NCBI GenBank assembly: GCA_947624005.1
Contig: CANQHV010000005.1
Coordinates: forward strand, 25,920 to 89,919
Reading direction: 5' to 3'
DNA from: an uncultured Clostridia bacterium
GTDB lineage: Bacteria; Bacillota; Clostridia; Christensenellales; Borkfalkiaceae
DNA length: 64,000 bases
Under the pieces are notes generated by a model. That model was not told the origin of the DNA. It searched no databases and saw nothing but the letters and a program-made list of their open reading frames with translations. The position numbers and the translations under genes are program-made. Each line of letters starts with the position of its first letter. The first letter of the stretch is position 1. Positions 52,537 through 61,391 of the stretch are shown here, in pieces.

Positions 52537-52990
52537 CCCCGTTTGCGGACTTCGCGCGCAACGCCTCGAAAAATCCCGAAAGTATTCTGCGGCACTCCTC
52601 TTCCATAATGCCACCCTCGACTTCTATTTTATGGTTTACAAGGTCCGCCCCCGCAAGGCTTTCCGTCATCGAGCGGCCGCGCGCTTCGTATGCGCCGAAA
52701 TACACCTTTTTTATGCGCGCATTGAGCATCGCGCCGAGGCACATCGGGCAAGGTTCGAGCGTGACGTAAATTTCGCACTCGGGCAAACGCCAGCTTTTAA
52801 GCTTTTTGCACGCTTTTTCTATGGCTTCTATTTCCGCGTGCGCCGTGGCAAGCTGTTTTTTTGTGCGGCGGTTGTGACCGCGGGCAATGACTTTGCCGTC
52901 CAGAACGACTACCGCGCCTATGGGCACTTCGCCCTCTTTTAAAGCTTTTTGCGCGCACTTCAACGCGCTTTTCATAAATTTATCTGCCAT
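52526..52990 (-). CDS. tadA: tRNA-specific adenosine deaminase (wobble A34 to I)
   Basis: 154 residues of the cytidine-deaminase fold. Zn site HAE (51-53) and PCPMC (Cys81, Cys84), with PIGAVVVLDGKVIARGHNRR upstream as in TadA. It edits the wobble adenosine of tRNA-Arg(ACG). A free-nucleoside deaminase is possible but less likely given the TadA-like LEPCPMCLGAMLNARIKKVYFGA. It overlaps the M14 gene by 11 bp. Confidence 0.95.
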   Translation of the reverse strand: MADKFMKSALKCAQKALKEGEVPIGAVVVLDGKVIARGHNRRTKKQLATAHAEIEAIEKACKKLKSWRLPECEIYVTLEPCPMCLGAMLNARIKKVYFGAYEARGRSMTESLAGADLVNHKIEVEGGIMEEECRRILSGFFEALRAKSANGEGE

Positions 52991-53711
52991 ATTGTTTTAT
53001 AAAGACTTTCAACGCCGAAAAACAGGGCGCGAGCTTATAAAGCCGCGTTATCGGGTGCGTAAGTGAATCGCTGCCGCACTCTACCGTATAAGACGGAATG
53101 CCCAACTTCTGTATGCACCAATCCTTGTAACCGCCCGCGCTTCCGTATATTATTCTGGGTTTGTAGCCCGTCGCCCGAGCGAGAATTTCCGCGCCACGTC
53201 CGTCGCCCTTGCCCGAGTACAGCCAATAAATTTCGTTGCCCTTGGTGTGAAAGCTCAACGTCACGAAAGGTCTGATTTTAAGGGTAAAATTTTTGAGAGC
53301 CTGCGTTTCGGTTTCGGAAAACGGATAGTCGCCTATACAGTTTTCCGCGCCGCGCGTTTTTGTATTCAGCCTGCCGCTCCCCCAATCGGCGTCGAAATTG
53401 CAATTCAAATCAACGCCGCGGGCGTTGGCTTTCCAAAGGGGTTTCGAACCCTGCGAAATTTCGGCTCCGTCGGGGTTTACAAGCGGAATCAGCCACCCGC
53501 CGCCGCCTTTTACTCCCTTTTTTATGTGTTTTATCGCAAGTCGGGCGCATATCCACTCTCTGCCGTGTATCGCGTATGTGGAAATAAACTGTCTGCCCGT
53601 ATCTTCCCCGACGTGAAAAGCGAAAATTTCACGTCCGCAGAAAGAATAGCCTATTATGCACTTCTTGCCGCGGTAGCGGCGGTAAAATCTTTTGACCTCT
53701 TCGAATATCAC
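52980..53711 (-). CDS. M14-family zinc carboxypeptidase (gamma-D-Glu-mDAP peptidase-like)
   Basis: 243 residues from a GTG start. Zn ligands His49 and Glu52 in IHGREW and His156 in LSFHTKG; substrate Arg in ANARGVDLNCNF (about 97-108); catalytic Glu212 in YTVECGSD. It resembles the MpaA/ENP1-like peptidases that trim cell-wall peptides (murein tripeptide or gamma-D-glutamyl-diaminopimelate). No signal peptide is seen, so it may act on recycled peptides in the cytoplasm. The substrate is inferred. Confidence 0.88.
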   Translation of the reverse strand: MIFEEVKRFYRRYRGKKCIIGYSFCGREIFAFHVGEDTGRQFISTYAIHGREWICARLAIKHIKKGVKGGGGWLIPLVNPDGAEISQGSKPLWKANARGVDLNCNFDADWGSGRLNTKTRGAENCIGDYPFSETETQALKNFTLKIRPFVTLSFHTKGNEIYWLYSGKGDGRGAEILARATGYKPRIIYGSAGGYKDWCIQKLGIPSYTVECGSDSLTHPITRLYKLAPCFSALKVFIKQYGR

Positions 53712-53730
53712 GCTTTAAAATATGTTGAAT

Positions 53731-54168
53731 TTATTTGTGATATTCGCTCCCGCCGATTATCATAAACGCGCGGTAAACCTGTTCCAATAAAATAACGCGC
53801 ATCATCTGGTGCGCAAAAGTAAGGTCCGAAAAAGAAATTCTTTCGTCCGCGGCGCGCTTGACCTCGTCCGAAAGCCCGCACGACGAACCTATTATAAAAG
53901 TAATTTCTTCCCCTTTGTCCGTCGCAAGTTTTATCTTGTCGGCGAAGCCCTCGCTCGAACATTTGGCGCCCTCGACGCACAGCGCGAAAATTTTGCCCGA
54001 GGCGCGCCTTAATATGCGGGCGCCCTCCTCTTTAAGGGTTTTACATTCGGGAATTTCTATAACCTCGGTTTTCGCAAACCGCGAAAGCCGCTTTAAATAT
54101 TCGTCGCACGCCTCGCGCAGGTATTGTTCTTTCAGCTTTCCTACGCAGACTATATTTATTTTCTGCAT
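53731..54168 (-). CDS. rlmH: 23S rRNA (pseudouridine1915-N3)-methyltransferase
   Basis: 145 residues, a SPOUT fold. MQKINIVCVGKLKEQYLREACDEYLKRL start, FIIGSSCGLSDEV SAM-binding loop and the C-terminal LTFAHQMMRVILLEQVYRAFMIIGGSEYHK are the full RlmH signature. It methylates helix 69 of 23S rRNA. It starts directly after the CPBP gene. Confidence 0.97.
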   Translation of the reverse strand: MQKINIVCVGKLKEQYLREACDEYLKRLSRFAKTEVIEIPECKTLKEEGARILRRASGKIFALCVEGAKCSSEGFADKIKLATDKGEEITFIIGSSCGLSDEVKRAADERISFSDLTFAHQMMRVILLEQVYRAFMIIGGSEYHK

Positions 54169-54169
54169 T

Positions 54170-55087
54170 TTACGCCCCGACTCCGAACAGGGTTAAAAGC
54201 CAAAGCATTGCGAAAACGCATATGCCGCCCGCCGCGAAAGCGAAGAAATCTTTTATTCCGCCCTTAACGCATTTTACCGTCGGCTTTTTATCGAGCGCAA
54301 GCCAGACTATGCCGCCGATAAGGCTTAATCCGCCGACTATTCCCAAAACTATTTCGGCGGCAAGCGGAATAGCAAGGTCGCCCGCCGCGTCCAGAAGTCC
54401 GCACGCCGCAAAGATTATTATTGTGGCGTTGTTTAAAAGGTGCATTGCCATTGCGGGCAATACCGACCCCGCGCGCACGGCGAGAAAAGCGAACGCGCAA
54501 CCGCAGATGAACTGATATATGCACTGTTCGGGATTGCCGTGAAAAAGCGAAAAGGCGAAGCCTATTATAAATACCGTGCGGATTGTGCCGACAGACGGTT
54601 CGACGGTGTTCAGCATTACGCCGCGGAAGAACGCCTCTTCGAAAAACGCGGGAATTACGGCGATGACAAGCAACGCGAGAAGCACGCGCCCGCCGTCGAG
54701 GTTGGGAAGATAACTGCCCGCGTCCCTCTGTTTGTAACCGCAGAGCTTCAAAAGGTCTATAAACCAACCGTTTATTCTGTTGAACGAAAACAAAAGCCCG
54801 AAAACAAGCATAAGCGCAATCAGATAGTACTTCGGGCGGCATTTTACGGGAAAAGCGGCCTTAAAACTTACCGCGCGGAACTTCATTGTAAACGCAATCG
54901 CCGCGAAAAGCGCAACGGGAGAAGCGAGATAACTTAAATAAACGTATCCGTCCTCGGTGTTTTTCAGCCCGACAAGTTCGATTATGATAGACACGGCAAA
55001 AGTCGTCGCAAGCAGGGCGACGGCGACGACGGTATATGCAAAACCGCTCGTTTTGGAATTTATCTGGGGCAAAAGTCGTCTTTCCAT
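54170..55087 (-). CDS. CPBP-family intramembrane metalloprotease
   Basis: 305 residues, about eight membrane helices. Abi/CPBP motifs are EEAFFRGVML, FSLFHGNPEQCIYQF and MAMHLLNNATII, giving the Glu-Glu, His and His/Asn active site of glutamic intramembrane proteases. Members process lipoproteins, bacteriocin precursors or regulators. The substrate is unknown here. Confidence 0.9.
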   Translation of the reverse strand: MERRLLPQINSKTSGFAYTVVAVALLATTFAVSIIIELVGLKNTEDGYVYLSYLASPVALFAAIAFTMKFRAVSFKAAFPVKCRPKYYLIALMLVFGLLFSFNRINGWFIDLLKLCGYKQRDAGSYLPNLDGGRVLLALLVIAVIPAFFEEAFFRGVMLNTVEPSVGTIRTVFIIGFAFSLFHGNPEQCIYQFICGCAFAFLAVRAGSVLPAMAMHLLNNATIIIFAACGLLDAAGDLAIPLAAEIVLGIVGGLSLIGGIVWLALDKKPTVKCVKGGIKDFFAFAAGGICVFAMLWLLTLFGVGA

Positions 55088-55147
55088 ATTTCAATTATAA
55101 CATAATTTGCAAAATGGGCAAATTATTTAATTTACTTTTTTCAATAA

Positions 55148-55165
55148 ATATATTAAAATTTAAGT
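55148..55165 (+). promoter_or_regulatory. Extended AT-rich promoter immediately before the fumarase alpha gene
   Basis: TAAAAT (55154-55159) lies 6 nt before the ATG at 55166, with TTTACT 17 nt upstream of it (55131-55136). Transcription should begin at or next to the start codon. Confidence 0.55.
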
Positions 55166-56005
55166 ATGCGTAAAATCGACGTTAAAATTATCGAAGATAA
55201 AATTTACGAAATGGCTTCGCATGCGGGGCTTAACCTTACGCCCTCCTGCCTTGCCGCCCTTAAAAACGCGGAAAAAAGCGAAAGCGGCGGCGCGGCGAAG
55301 TTTGCACTTTCGACCATACTCGAAAACGCGGACATAGCGCGCGAAAAGCTTATGCCCGTCTGTCAGGACACGGGTATGGCCGTGGTGATTATGGAAATCG
55401 GACAGCAGGTTTACCTCGACGGCAAACCGCTCCGCGAGGCGGTAAACGACGGAGTGCGACGGGCTTACAGGGACGGCTATTTCCGTAAATCGGTCTGCGA
55501 CCCCATTACAAGACAGAACACCGCCGACAATACCCCCGCCGTTTTACATACCGAAATAGTCGAGGGCGACAAAATAAATATAACCTTTCTTCCCAAAGGT
55601 TTCGGCAGTGAAAATATGTCGAAGTTATATATGCTTAAACCCGCGCAGGGCGTAGAGGGCATAATTTCGGCTATCGTGGACACGGTAAAAACAGCGGGTT
55701 CGCGCCCCTGCCCTCCCGTTTACGTCGGCGTGGGCATAGGCGGAAGTTTCGATACCTGCGCTTTCCTTGCTAAAAAAGCTTTGTATCGCGACGTAGGTTC
55801 GCATAACGGACGTGAAGATATAGCCGAAATCGAGCGCGAGGCTTTAAGGCGCATTAACGCGCTCGGCATAGGTTGTCAGGGCTTCCACGGCGACGTTACC
55901 GCGCTGGGGGTAAGTTGCGAATGGGCGCATACGCATATTGCGGGGCTTCCCGTTGCCGTAAACATTCAGTGCCACTGCGTGCGCTGTGAAAAGGAAACTG
56001 TATGA
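55166..56005 (+). CDS. Class I fumarate hydratase, alpha subunit
   Basis: 279 residues. The first [4Fe-4S] Cys is in MPVCQDTGMAVV, the second in GSFDTCAFLAKKAL and the third in the C-terminal CHCVRCE stretch; NTPAVLHTEIV and TFLPKGFGSENMS follow the FumA/TtdA pattern. With the beta subunit it hydrates fumarate to malate; closely related L-tartrate dehydratase cannot be excluded. It is oxygen-sensitive and fits an anaerobe. The start lacks a Shine-Dalgarno. Confidence 0.93.
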   Translation: MRKIDVKIIEDKIYEMASHAGLNLTPSCLAALKNAEKSESGGAAKFALSTILENADIAREKLMPVCQDTGMAVVIMEIGQQVYLDGKPLREAVNDGVRRAYRDGYFRKSVCDPITRQNTADNTPAVLHTEIVEGDKINITFLPKGFGSENMSKLYMLKPAQGVEGIISAIVDTVKTAGSRPCPPVYVGVGIGGSFDTCAFLAKKALYRDVGSHNGREDIAEIEREALRRINALGIGCQGFHGDVTALGVSCEWAHTHIAGLPVAVNIQCHCVRCEKETV

Positions 56006-56520
56006 AAAAGCTTACTCTACCATTGAAAAACGGCGAAGCGGCTGAACTTTGCGCAGGTGAAAACGTACTTTTATCGGGCGTTATTTTAACCGCGCGCGAC
56101 TGCGCGCATAAGCGGCTTACCGAACTTATTCAAAAGGGCGAAAAACTGCCTTTCGAACTGAAAAACGCGATAATTTATTACGCGGGTCCCTGTCCCGCCC
56201 GCCCCGGACTGGCTTCGGGAAGCTGCGGACCCACTACAAGCGCGAGAATGGATTCGTTCGCCCCTATTCTTCTTGACCTCGGTCTGGGCGGAATGATAGG
56301 CAAGGGCGAAATGTCGGACGAAGTGCGCGCGGCGATTTGCAAAAACGGCGCGGTATATTTCGCCGCCGTGGGAGGCGCGGGCGCGCTGTACGGCAACGCG
56401 ATTAAAAAAAGCGAGTGCATAGCCTTTCCCGATTTGCTTTCGGAAGCCGTTTACAGACTTGAAATCGAAAACTTCCCCGCCGTTGTGGCTTACGACTGCC
56501 GAGGCGGGTCAATATATTGA
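56002..56520 (+). CDS. Class I fumarate hydratase, beta subunit
   Basis: 172 residues. GENVLLSGVILTARDCAHKRL, YYAGPCPARPGLASGSCGPTTSARMDSF and GMIGKGEMSDEV are the FumB/TtdB hallmark motifs; the Ser/Thr-rich GPTTSARMD loop holds substrate. It pairs with the alpha subunit, coupled by an ATGA overlap. Confidence 0.95.
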   Translation: MKKLTLPLKNGEAAELCAGENVLLSGVILTARDCAHKRLTELIQKGEKLPFELKNAIIYYAGPCPARPGLASGSCGPTTSARMDSFAPILLDLGLGGMIGKGEMSDEVRAAICKNGAVYFAAVGGAGALYGNAIKKSECIAFPDLLSEAVYRLEIENFPAVVAYDCRGGSIY

Positions 56521-56538
56521 AAAAGCGGTTGATTTTTT

Positions 56539-56569
56539 GCGCGGTGCGGCAAAAACGCGCACCGTGCGC
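56539..56569 (+). terminator. Hairpin after the fumarase operon
   Basis: GCGC-GGTGCG pairs with CGCACC-(GT)-GCGC around an A-rich loop, followed by TTAATTTA. It lies 18 bp past the stop; weak T tract. Confidence 0.55.
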
Positions 56570-56609
56570 TTAATTTATTAAAGATACGCCGCATACAAGG
56601 CAAAAAAAG

Positions 56610-56638
56610 TTGACAAGAACGGCAATTATAAATATAAT
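56610..56638 (+). promoter_or_regulatory. Promoter of the pheST leader
   Basis: TTGACA (56610-56615), 17-bp spacer, TATAAT (56633-56638). Confidence 0.9.
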
Positions 56639-56644
56639 TTTGTT

Positions 56645-56953
56645 GTCGTTTGCGGGGCTGAACGCCTCGGCGGCGAAGATATCTGACGGAAACGTCGGAA
56701 AGTTTTAAAATATTAAAGGCGTTGAACGGGACAGACGAACGCGTATACCCCCTTTAAGAGAGAAAAATCCGCGGGCTGAAAGATTTTTCAAGGGAGTGCG
56801 GACGGTATTCACCCGCGAGCCGCGTGTGCGAAAGGCAAAACGATTAGCGCGCGCCGCAAACCTCGGCGTTACGGGGCAAAGAGGCGGCTTTTGCCGCGAA
56901 ATCAGGTGGTACAGCGGTACGGACCGCCCTGTGTATGCAGGGCGGATTTTTTA
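56645..56953 (+). promoter_or_regulatory. T-box riboswitch, phenylalanine-specific, controlling pheST
   Basis: A leader of about 310 nt. It has an AAGAGAG bulge, an apical hairpin (AAAAATC with GATTTTT around GGCTGAAA), specifier UUC (56818-56820) in GGUAUUCACC, the T-box AGGUGGUACAGCGG (56904-56917), and a terminator CCGCCCTG/CAGGGCGG (56924-56945) with TTTTTT. The UGGU bulge fits A73 of tRNA-Phe. The first 100 nt hold extra hairpins. Uncharged tRNA-Phe should allow read-through into pheS. Confidence 0.92.
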
Positions 56954-56971
56954 TACTTTAAAGGAGTTGAA

Positions 56972-58003
56972 ATGCAGTCTGTAAAGGAAAAAATCAAAGA
57001 GATTAAACAGCATATCGAAGAAGCGCTCGAAAACGTTAAACTTTCGAAAAAACTGTACGAAATAAAGATGAAGTTTATGGGCAAGGGCGGCGAAGTTTCC
57101 GACCTGTCGAAGTCTATGCGCGACGTTCCCCCCGAAGAGCGCCCCGAAGTGGGAAAACTTATCAACGAGCTCAAAGTATGGTCCGACGGAAAATTTTCAG
57201 AACTTGACGAGCGGCTGAAAGCGGAAGAACTCAAAAAACGGTATGCGGAAGAAACCGTAGACGTAACGATGCCCGCAAAAAGGGCGGCTTACGGCGCGTT
57301 ACACCCCAATACGCTTATAAGAAACGAACTTGTAGACGTGTTCTCGGGAATGGGATTCGAAATTTTCGAAGGTCCCGAAATCGAAAACGACTACTATAAT
57401 TTTACCGCTTTGAACACGCCCGCGGACCACCCCGCGCGGGATATGCAGGACACCTTTTATATTTCGCCCGAACTGCTTTTGCGCACGCAGACTTCCGCGG
57501 GGCAGATAAGGGTTATGGAAAAGAAAAAGCCGCCCATAAAAATTCTTTCGCCCGGAAAAGTTTACCGCAGCGACGACGACGCGACCCACTCCCCTATGTT
57601 TTCGCAGATGGAGGGGCTTGTCGTGGACGAGGGCATCGCGCTTTCGGACCTTAAAGGTATGCTCGACGAGTTTGCGCGCAAAATTTTCGGCGAGGGCGTA
57701 AAAACGAGGCTCCGCCCCTCTTACTTCCCCTTTACCGAGCCTTCCGTCGAGGTGGACGTAAGCTGTTTTGCGTGCGGCGGCGCGGGTTGCAGACTTTGCA
57801 AAGGCACGGGCTGGATTGAGGTTTTGGGCGCGGGTATGGTAAACAGGCGCGTTCTGGAAGGTTGCGGCATAGACCCCGACAAATACACGGGCTTTGCGTT
57901 CGGTATGGGTATTGAAAGAATCGCTATGCTGAAATACGGCATTAACAATATGAAACTTCTGTTCGAGGGCGACGTGCGCTTTCTGAAACAGTTCAAGGAT
58001 TGA
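56972..58003 (+). CDS. pheS: Phenylalanine-tRNA ligase alpha subunit
   Basis: 343 residues from the ATG at 56972, with AAGGAG 6 nt upstream; the longer frame starts inside the T-box terminator and is rejected. An N-terminal coiled coil binds tRNA. The class II core shows [46 protein letters not shown] and the C-terminal [14 protein letters not shown] (motif 3). It charges tRNA-Phe as an alpha2-beta2 enzyme with PheT, 10 bp downstream. Confidence 0.98.
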   Translation: MQSVKEKIKEIKQHIEEALENVKLSKKLYEIKMKFMGKGGEVSDLSKSMRDVPPEERPEVGKLINELKVWSDGKFSELDERLKAEELKKRYAEETVDVTMPAKRAAYGALHPNTLIRNELVDVFSGMGFEIFEGPEIENDYYNFTALNTPADHPARDMQDTFYISPELLLRTQTSAGQIRVMEKKKPPIKILSPGKVYRSDDDATHSPMFSQMEGLVVDEGIALSDLKGMLDEFARKIFGEGVKTRLRPSYFPFTEPSVEVDVSCFACGGAGCRLCKGTGWIEVLGAGMVNRRVLEGCGIDPDKYTGFAFGMGIERIAMLKYGINNMKLLFEGDVRFLKQFKD

Positions 58004-58013
58004 GAGGTATATT

Positions 58014-60425
58014 ATGAAAGCGCCTTTAAGTTGGCTTAAAGATTATGTTGATATCGACGTTTCCGCGGAGGAATTGCAGAAAAAACTGTTTTCCTGCGGG
58101 TTCGAAGTCGAAGAACTTATAAAGACGGGCAAGGATATTTCGGGCGTAGTCGTGGGCGAAGTCACAGAGTGCGAACCCGTCGAAGGCACTCATCTGCACG
58201 TGTGCAAAGTTGACTGCGGAAAGCACGGAATTTTTCAGATTTGCTGCGGCGCGGACAACGTTAAAAAGGGCATTAAAGCCCCTTGCGCGCTTGTGGGCGC
58301 AACCGTTTACGCCACCGCAAAAGACCATACGACCGTCGAGGGCGTAACGACAATAAAAAAGGGCAAGCTCCGCGGCATAGAAAGCGACGGTATGCTTTGC
58401 TCGGGCGTGGAAATAGGCGTAAACGGCGATTTGTTCGAGGGCGGCGATTACTGCGGTCTGCTTATTCTTCCAAGCGACGCGGAAAACGGCGCGGACGTCA
58501 AGCAAATCGTCGGACTTGACGACTATATTTTCGATATCGCCGTCACGGCAAACCGCCCCGACTGCCAAAGTATTCTCGGCATTGCGCGCGAAGTTGCGGC
58601 GGCGCTCGGAAAACCGCTGAAAGAACCCGATTATTCTTATTCGCCCAAAGGCGTTTGCGCGCCCGTAAATATTTCCGTCGAGGACGCGGACCTCTGCCCG
58701 AGGTATATCGGGCACTGTGTGACCGACGTTAAAATCGCGCCCTCTCCCGCCTTTATAAAAAAGCGGCTTGCGCTGTGCGGTCTGCGCTCCATTAACAATA
58801 TCGTCGATATAACAAACTTCGTTTTACTTGAAATGGGGCAACCTATGCACGCGTTCGACCTGCGCGCTTTAAGCGACAGAACAATTGTGGTTCGCAGGGC
58901 AAAAAATGGCGAATATATTACCACTTTGGACGAAAACGAGTTTAAACTGACCCCCGAAAACCTTGTAATCTGCGACAGCAAAAAGCCCGTCGCGCTTGCG
59001 GGAGTTATGGGCGGTCTGAACAGCGAAATCGAAAACGACACAACCGAAGTTTTATTCGAGGCGGCGAAATTCGCGCGCGACAGCGTAAGAAAGACCTCGC
59101 GCGCGCTCGGACAGCATTCCGACAGCTCGGCAATATTCGAAAAGGGCGTTTACGAGTACACGACCGAACGCGCAATGGCGAGGGCGTTACACCTTATCGA
59201 ACAGCTCGGGTGCGGCACGGTAACCGATATGCACGTCGATGTAAAAACCGAATTTTCGCACACGGGCGAAAAGACAATGAAAGCGAGCGTTAAAAAAATC
59301 AACGCGCTTTTGGGCGTTGACGTTCCCGCGGCAAAAACGATTGAAATTTTACGTCGGCTAAACTTCGGCGTAAAGCAGTCGGGCGACAGTCTTTCCGTAA
59401 CCGTCCCACCCTATCGCGAAGATATCGACGGCGAGCCGGACATTGCCGAAGAAGTTATACGTTTTTACGGATATGACAATATAGTCGGCACTTTTTTGCC
59501 TACGGCAGCCATAACCAACGGCGGCTACACCGAAGCGCAGAAAGCCGTGAACAAGCTTAAACGCGTACTTGTCGGAAACGGACTTTACGAGATTTCAACC
59601 TATTCGTTCTACTCGGAAAAAGACCTCGATATGCTTAAATTCCCCCAAGATTCGGACGAGCGAAAGACGATTAAAATACTCAACCCGATAGGCGAAGACC
59701 TGTCTGTTATGAGGCGGACGCTTGCGCCGAGTATGATAAACACGATTGTGCGCAACCAACGCAGGCTGAACCCAGACGGTAAGCTTTTCGAGCTAGCGAA
59801 AATTTACATTCCGCACGAATTGCCCATAAAGAATTTCCCCGAAGAGAGAAATATTCTTTGTTTGGGCGCGTGGGGCGCGACCGACTTTTTCGAGCTGAAA
59901 GGCGTTTGCGAGAGCGTAGCGGACTGTTTCAATACGAAATTTTCATATTCGCCCAAGAACGATATCCCCTTCCTCCACCCCGGCGTTGCCGCCGCGATTT
60001 ACTGCGACGGAGAATATTTGGGGTATCTCGGTATGCTCGCGCCCACGATAGCCGCCGAACTGTCGCTTGAAAGGAAAGCGTTTGTGGCGGAAATCGACTA
60101 CGACAAGCTTACCGCGCACGCAAAAGCGTTCGAATACGTGCCCGTGCCCAAATTCCCCGAAGAAAAGCGCGACCTTGCGCTTGTATGCGACAAAAATATA
60201 ACCTGCGGCGAAATAGAAGCCGAAATACTTTCGGCTTGCAAGTATGCGACCGAGGCGAAGCTTTTCGACGTATACGAGGGCGAGCAGGTCGGCGAGGGCA
60301 AAAAATCAATGGCGTTTACCGTCACCTTTACCCCCAAAGACGAGGATATCGGCGAACGCATAGACGGATTCGTGAAAAAGATATTGAACAATCTCAAATA
60401 TAAACTAAACGTCGAACTCAGATAG
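58014..60425 (+). CDS. pheT: Phenylalanine-tRNA ligase beta subunit
   Basis: 803 residues with all expected domains: an EMAP-like tRNA-binding domain (about 40-150), B5 and B3/4 editing domain (IVDITNFVLLEMGQPMHAFDL; ALGQHSDSSAIFEKGV), a catalytic-like core, and a C-terminal ferredoxin-fold anticodon-binding domain (FPEEKRDLALVCDKNI; GKKSMAFTVTF). The editing site clears mischarged Tyr. AGAGG precedes the ATG. Confidence 0.98.
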   Translation: MKAPLSWLKDYVDIDVSAEELQKKLFSCGFEVEELIKTGKDISGVVVGEVTECEPVEGTHLHVCKVDCGKHGIFQICCGADNVKKGIKAPCALVGATVYATAKDHTTVEGVTTIKKGKLRGIESDGMLCSGVEIGVNGDLFEGGDYCGLLILPSDAENGADVKQIVGLDDYIFDIAVTANRPDCQSILGIAREVAAALGKPLKEPDYSYSPKGVCAPVNISVEDADLCPRYIGHCVTDVKIAPSPAFIKKRLALCGLRSINNIVDITNFVLLEMGQPMHAFDLRALSDRTIVVRRAKNGEYITTLDENEFKLTPENLVICDSKKPVALAGVMGGLNSEIENDTTEVLFEAAKFARDSVRKTSRALGQHSDSSAIFEKGVYEYTTERAMARALHLIEQLGCGTVTDMHVDVKTEFSHTGEKTMKASVKKINALLGVDVPAAKTIEILRRLNFGVKQSGDSLSVTVPPYREDIDGEPDIAEEVIRFYGYDNIVGTFLPTAAITNGGYTEAQKAVNKLKRVLVGNGLYEISTYSFYSEKDLDMLKFPQDSDERKTIKILNPIGEDLSVMRRTLAPSMINTIVRNQRRLNPDGKLFELAKIYIPHELPIKNFPEERNILCLGAWGATDFFELKGVCESVADCFNTKFSYSPKNDIPFLHPGVAAAIYCDGEYLGYLGMLAPTIAAELSLERKAFVAEIDYDKLTAHAKAFEYVPVPKFPEEKRDLALVCDKNITCGEIEAEILSACKYATEAKLFDVYEGEQVGEGKKSMAFTVTFTPKDEDIGERIDGFVKKILNNLKYKLNVELR

Positions 60426-60430
60426 TTTTA

Positions 60431-60475
60431 TTAAAAAGCGGCGGGAACGGTCTTTCCGTTCCCGCCGCTTTTTAA
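60431..60475. terminator. Strong bidirectional terminator between pheT and yunB
   Basis: 20-bp perfect inverted repeat with a TCTTT loop; A and T tracts flank it on both sides. Confidence 0.92.
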
Positions 60476-60504
60476 TTTCCGTTTGTATATGAGTAAATTC
60501 GCAT

Positions 60505-61344
60505 TTAAGGTTGCGACGGCACAAGCGCGCCGTCGCCGCCCGCAATCGAAGCCTGAAAATAGGCTTCGGGGATTTTGCCCGCAATTACGCTTTCGCATAT
60601 AAGCACCTCTATCGTCGAGGCGAGATTTGTGCTTTTTGACGGCAGTATTATAGAAATATCCGAAACTATTTCGAGATACAGCGAATGTTTGGTCTGATTT
60701 ATGCCCGCCTGCACGAATTTCGAAACAAAACGGCATTCGACGTTGGAAATGGGAATTATTTTCAGATTAATCTTCTTGCCGAAACCCGCAAGCGCCTCCA
60801 CTCCCGTAAGCGCGCCCATAGGCACCTGAATACCCTCCGCGCTCATTCTCGTCAGATTTTCCTGCGAAAGGTACGCCGTATCCCTCGCTATTCTGTTTAT
60901 TTTCAGACTGTCGGTAGTTATGCTTGTAACGTTGCCCTCGGCGTCGCGCTCGATAGAAACAAGGTCTTCGTAGCGCATTTCGTCGTTTAAGGTGTAGTAT
61001 ATGGCGTCGTTTACGGCTACCGTCGTAATCGAGCGGATTGTAGCCTCGCTTATCGAGATAAGAACGCGGGTTACGTTGCTTTGAAAATAGATTATTACCG
61101 CCACCGCTATAAGCGAAATTATTGCGGCGAGAATTTTAAACCGCTTGAACTTTTTGTTTTTTTTGCGCTTCACGATATATTTTATTATTTTGTTCGGGCG
61201 ATTAAAACTTATTTCGGTCTGCGCGTTTTGGGCGGAAGTTGCCGTTTTTTTATGCGCAGGGTGTATAAACGGCGGATTTTGTGAAAAACAAGCATAGAAA
61301 AATAAAAACTCAAACACAACGCGTTCCGTTGACATTATTTGCAT
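60505..61344 (-). CDS. yunB: Sporulation protein YunB
   Basis: 279 residues as the longest frame. The recognisable YunB part runs from a basic stretch and one membrane helix (about 66-88) through ISEATIRSITTVAVNDAIYYTL, VTSITTDSLKINRI, IQVPMGALTGVEALAGFG and CRFVSKFVQAGINQTKHSLYLEI. The first ~57 residues are atypical, and an in-frame GTG at 61173 would give a standard-length protein; neither start has a ribosome site. YunB is a mother-cell-expressed protein needed for normal spore formation in Bacillus. It supports a spore-forming ancestry. Confidence 0.85.
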   Translation of the reverse strand: MQIMSTERVVFEFLFFYACFSQNPPFIHPAHKKTATSAQNAQTEISFNRPNKIIKYIVKRKKNKKFKRFKILAAIISLIAVAVIIYFQSNVTRVLISISEATIRSITTVAVNDAIYYTLNDEMRYEDLVSIERDAEGNVTSITTDSLKINRIARDTAYLSQENLTRMSAEGIQVPMGALTGVEALAGFGKKINLKIIPISNVECRFVSKFVQAGINQTKHSLYLEIVSDISIILPSKSTNLASTIEVLICESVIAGKIPEAYFQASIAGGDGALVPSQP

Positions 61345-61357
61345 AAAAAAGTATAAT
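61329..61357 (+). promoter_or_regulatory. Consensus promoter of the Wzy-like gene
   Basis: TTGACA (61329-61334), 17-bp spacer, TATAAT (61352-61357). It lies inside the disputed 5' end of yunB on the other strand, which argues for a later yunB start. Confidence 0.85.
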
Positions 61358-61391
61358 TATTGAAGTAATATTATACATAAGACCGACGTGT

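Noticed and set aside
56891..56971. Longer pheS start adding 27 residues
   Set aside because: It lies in the T-box terminator; the ATG at 56972 has an AAGGAG site and the canonical PheS start.
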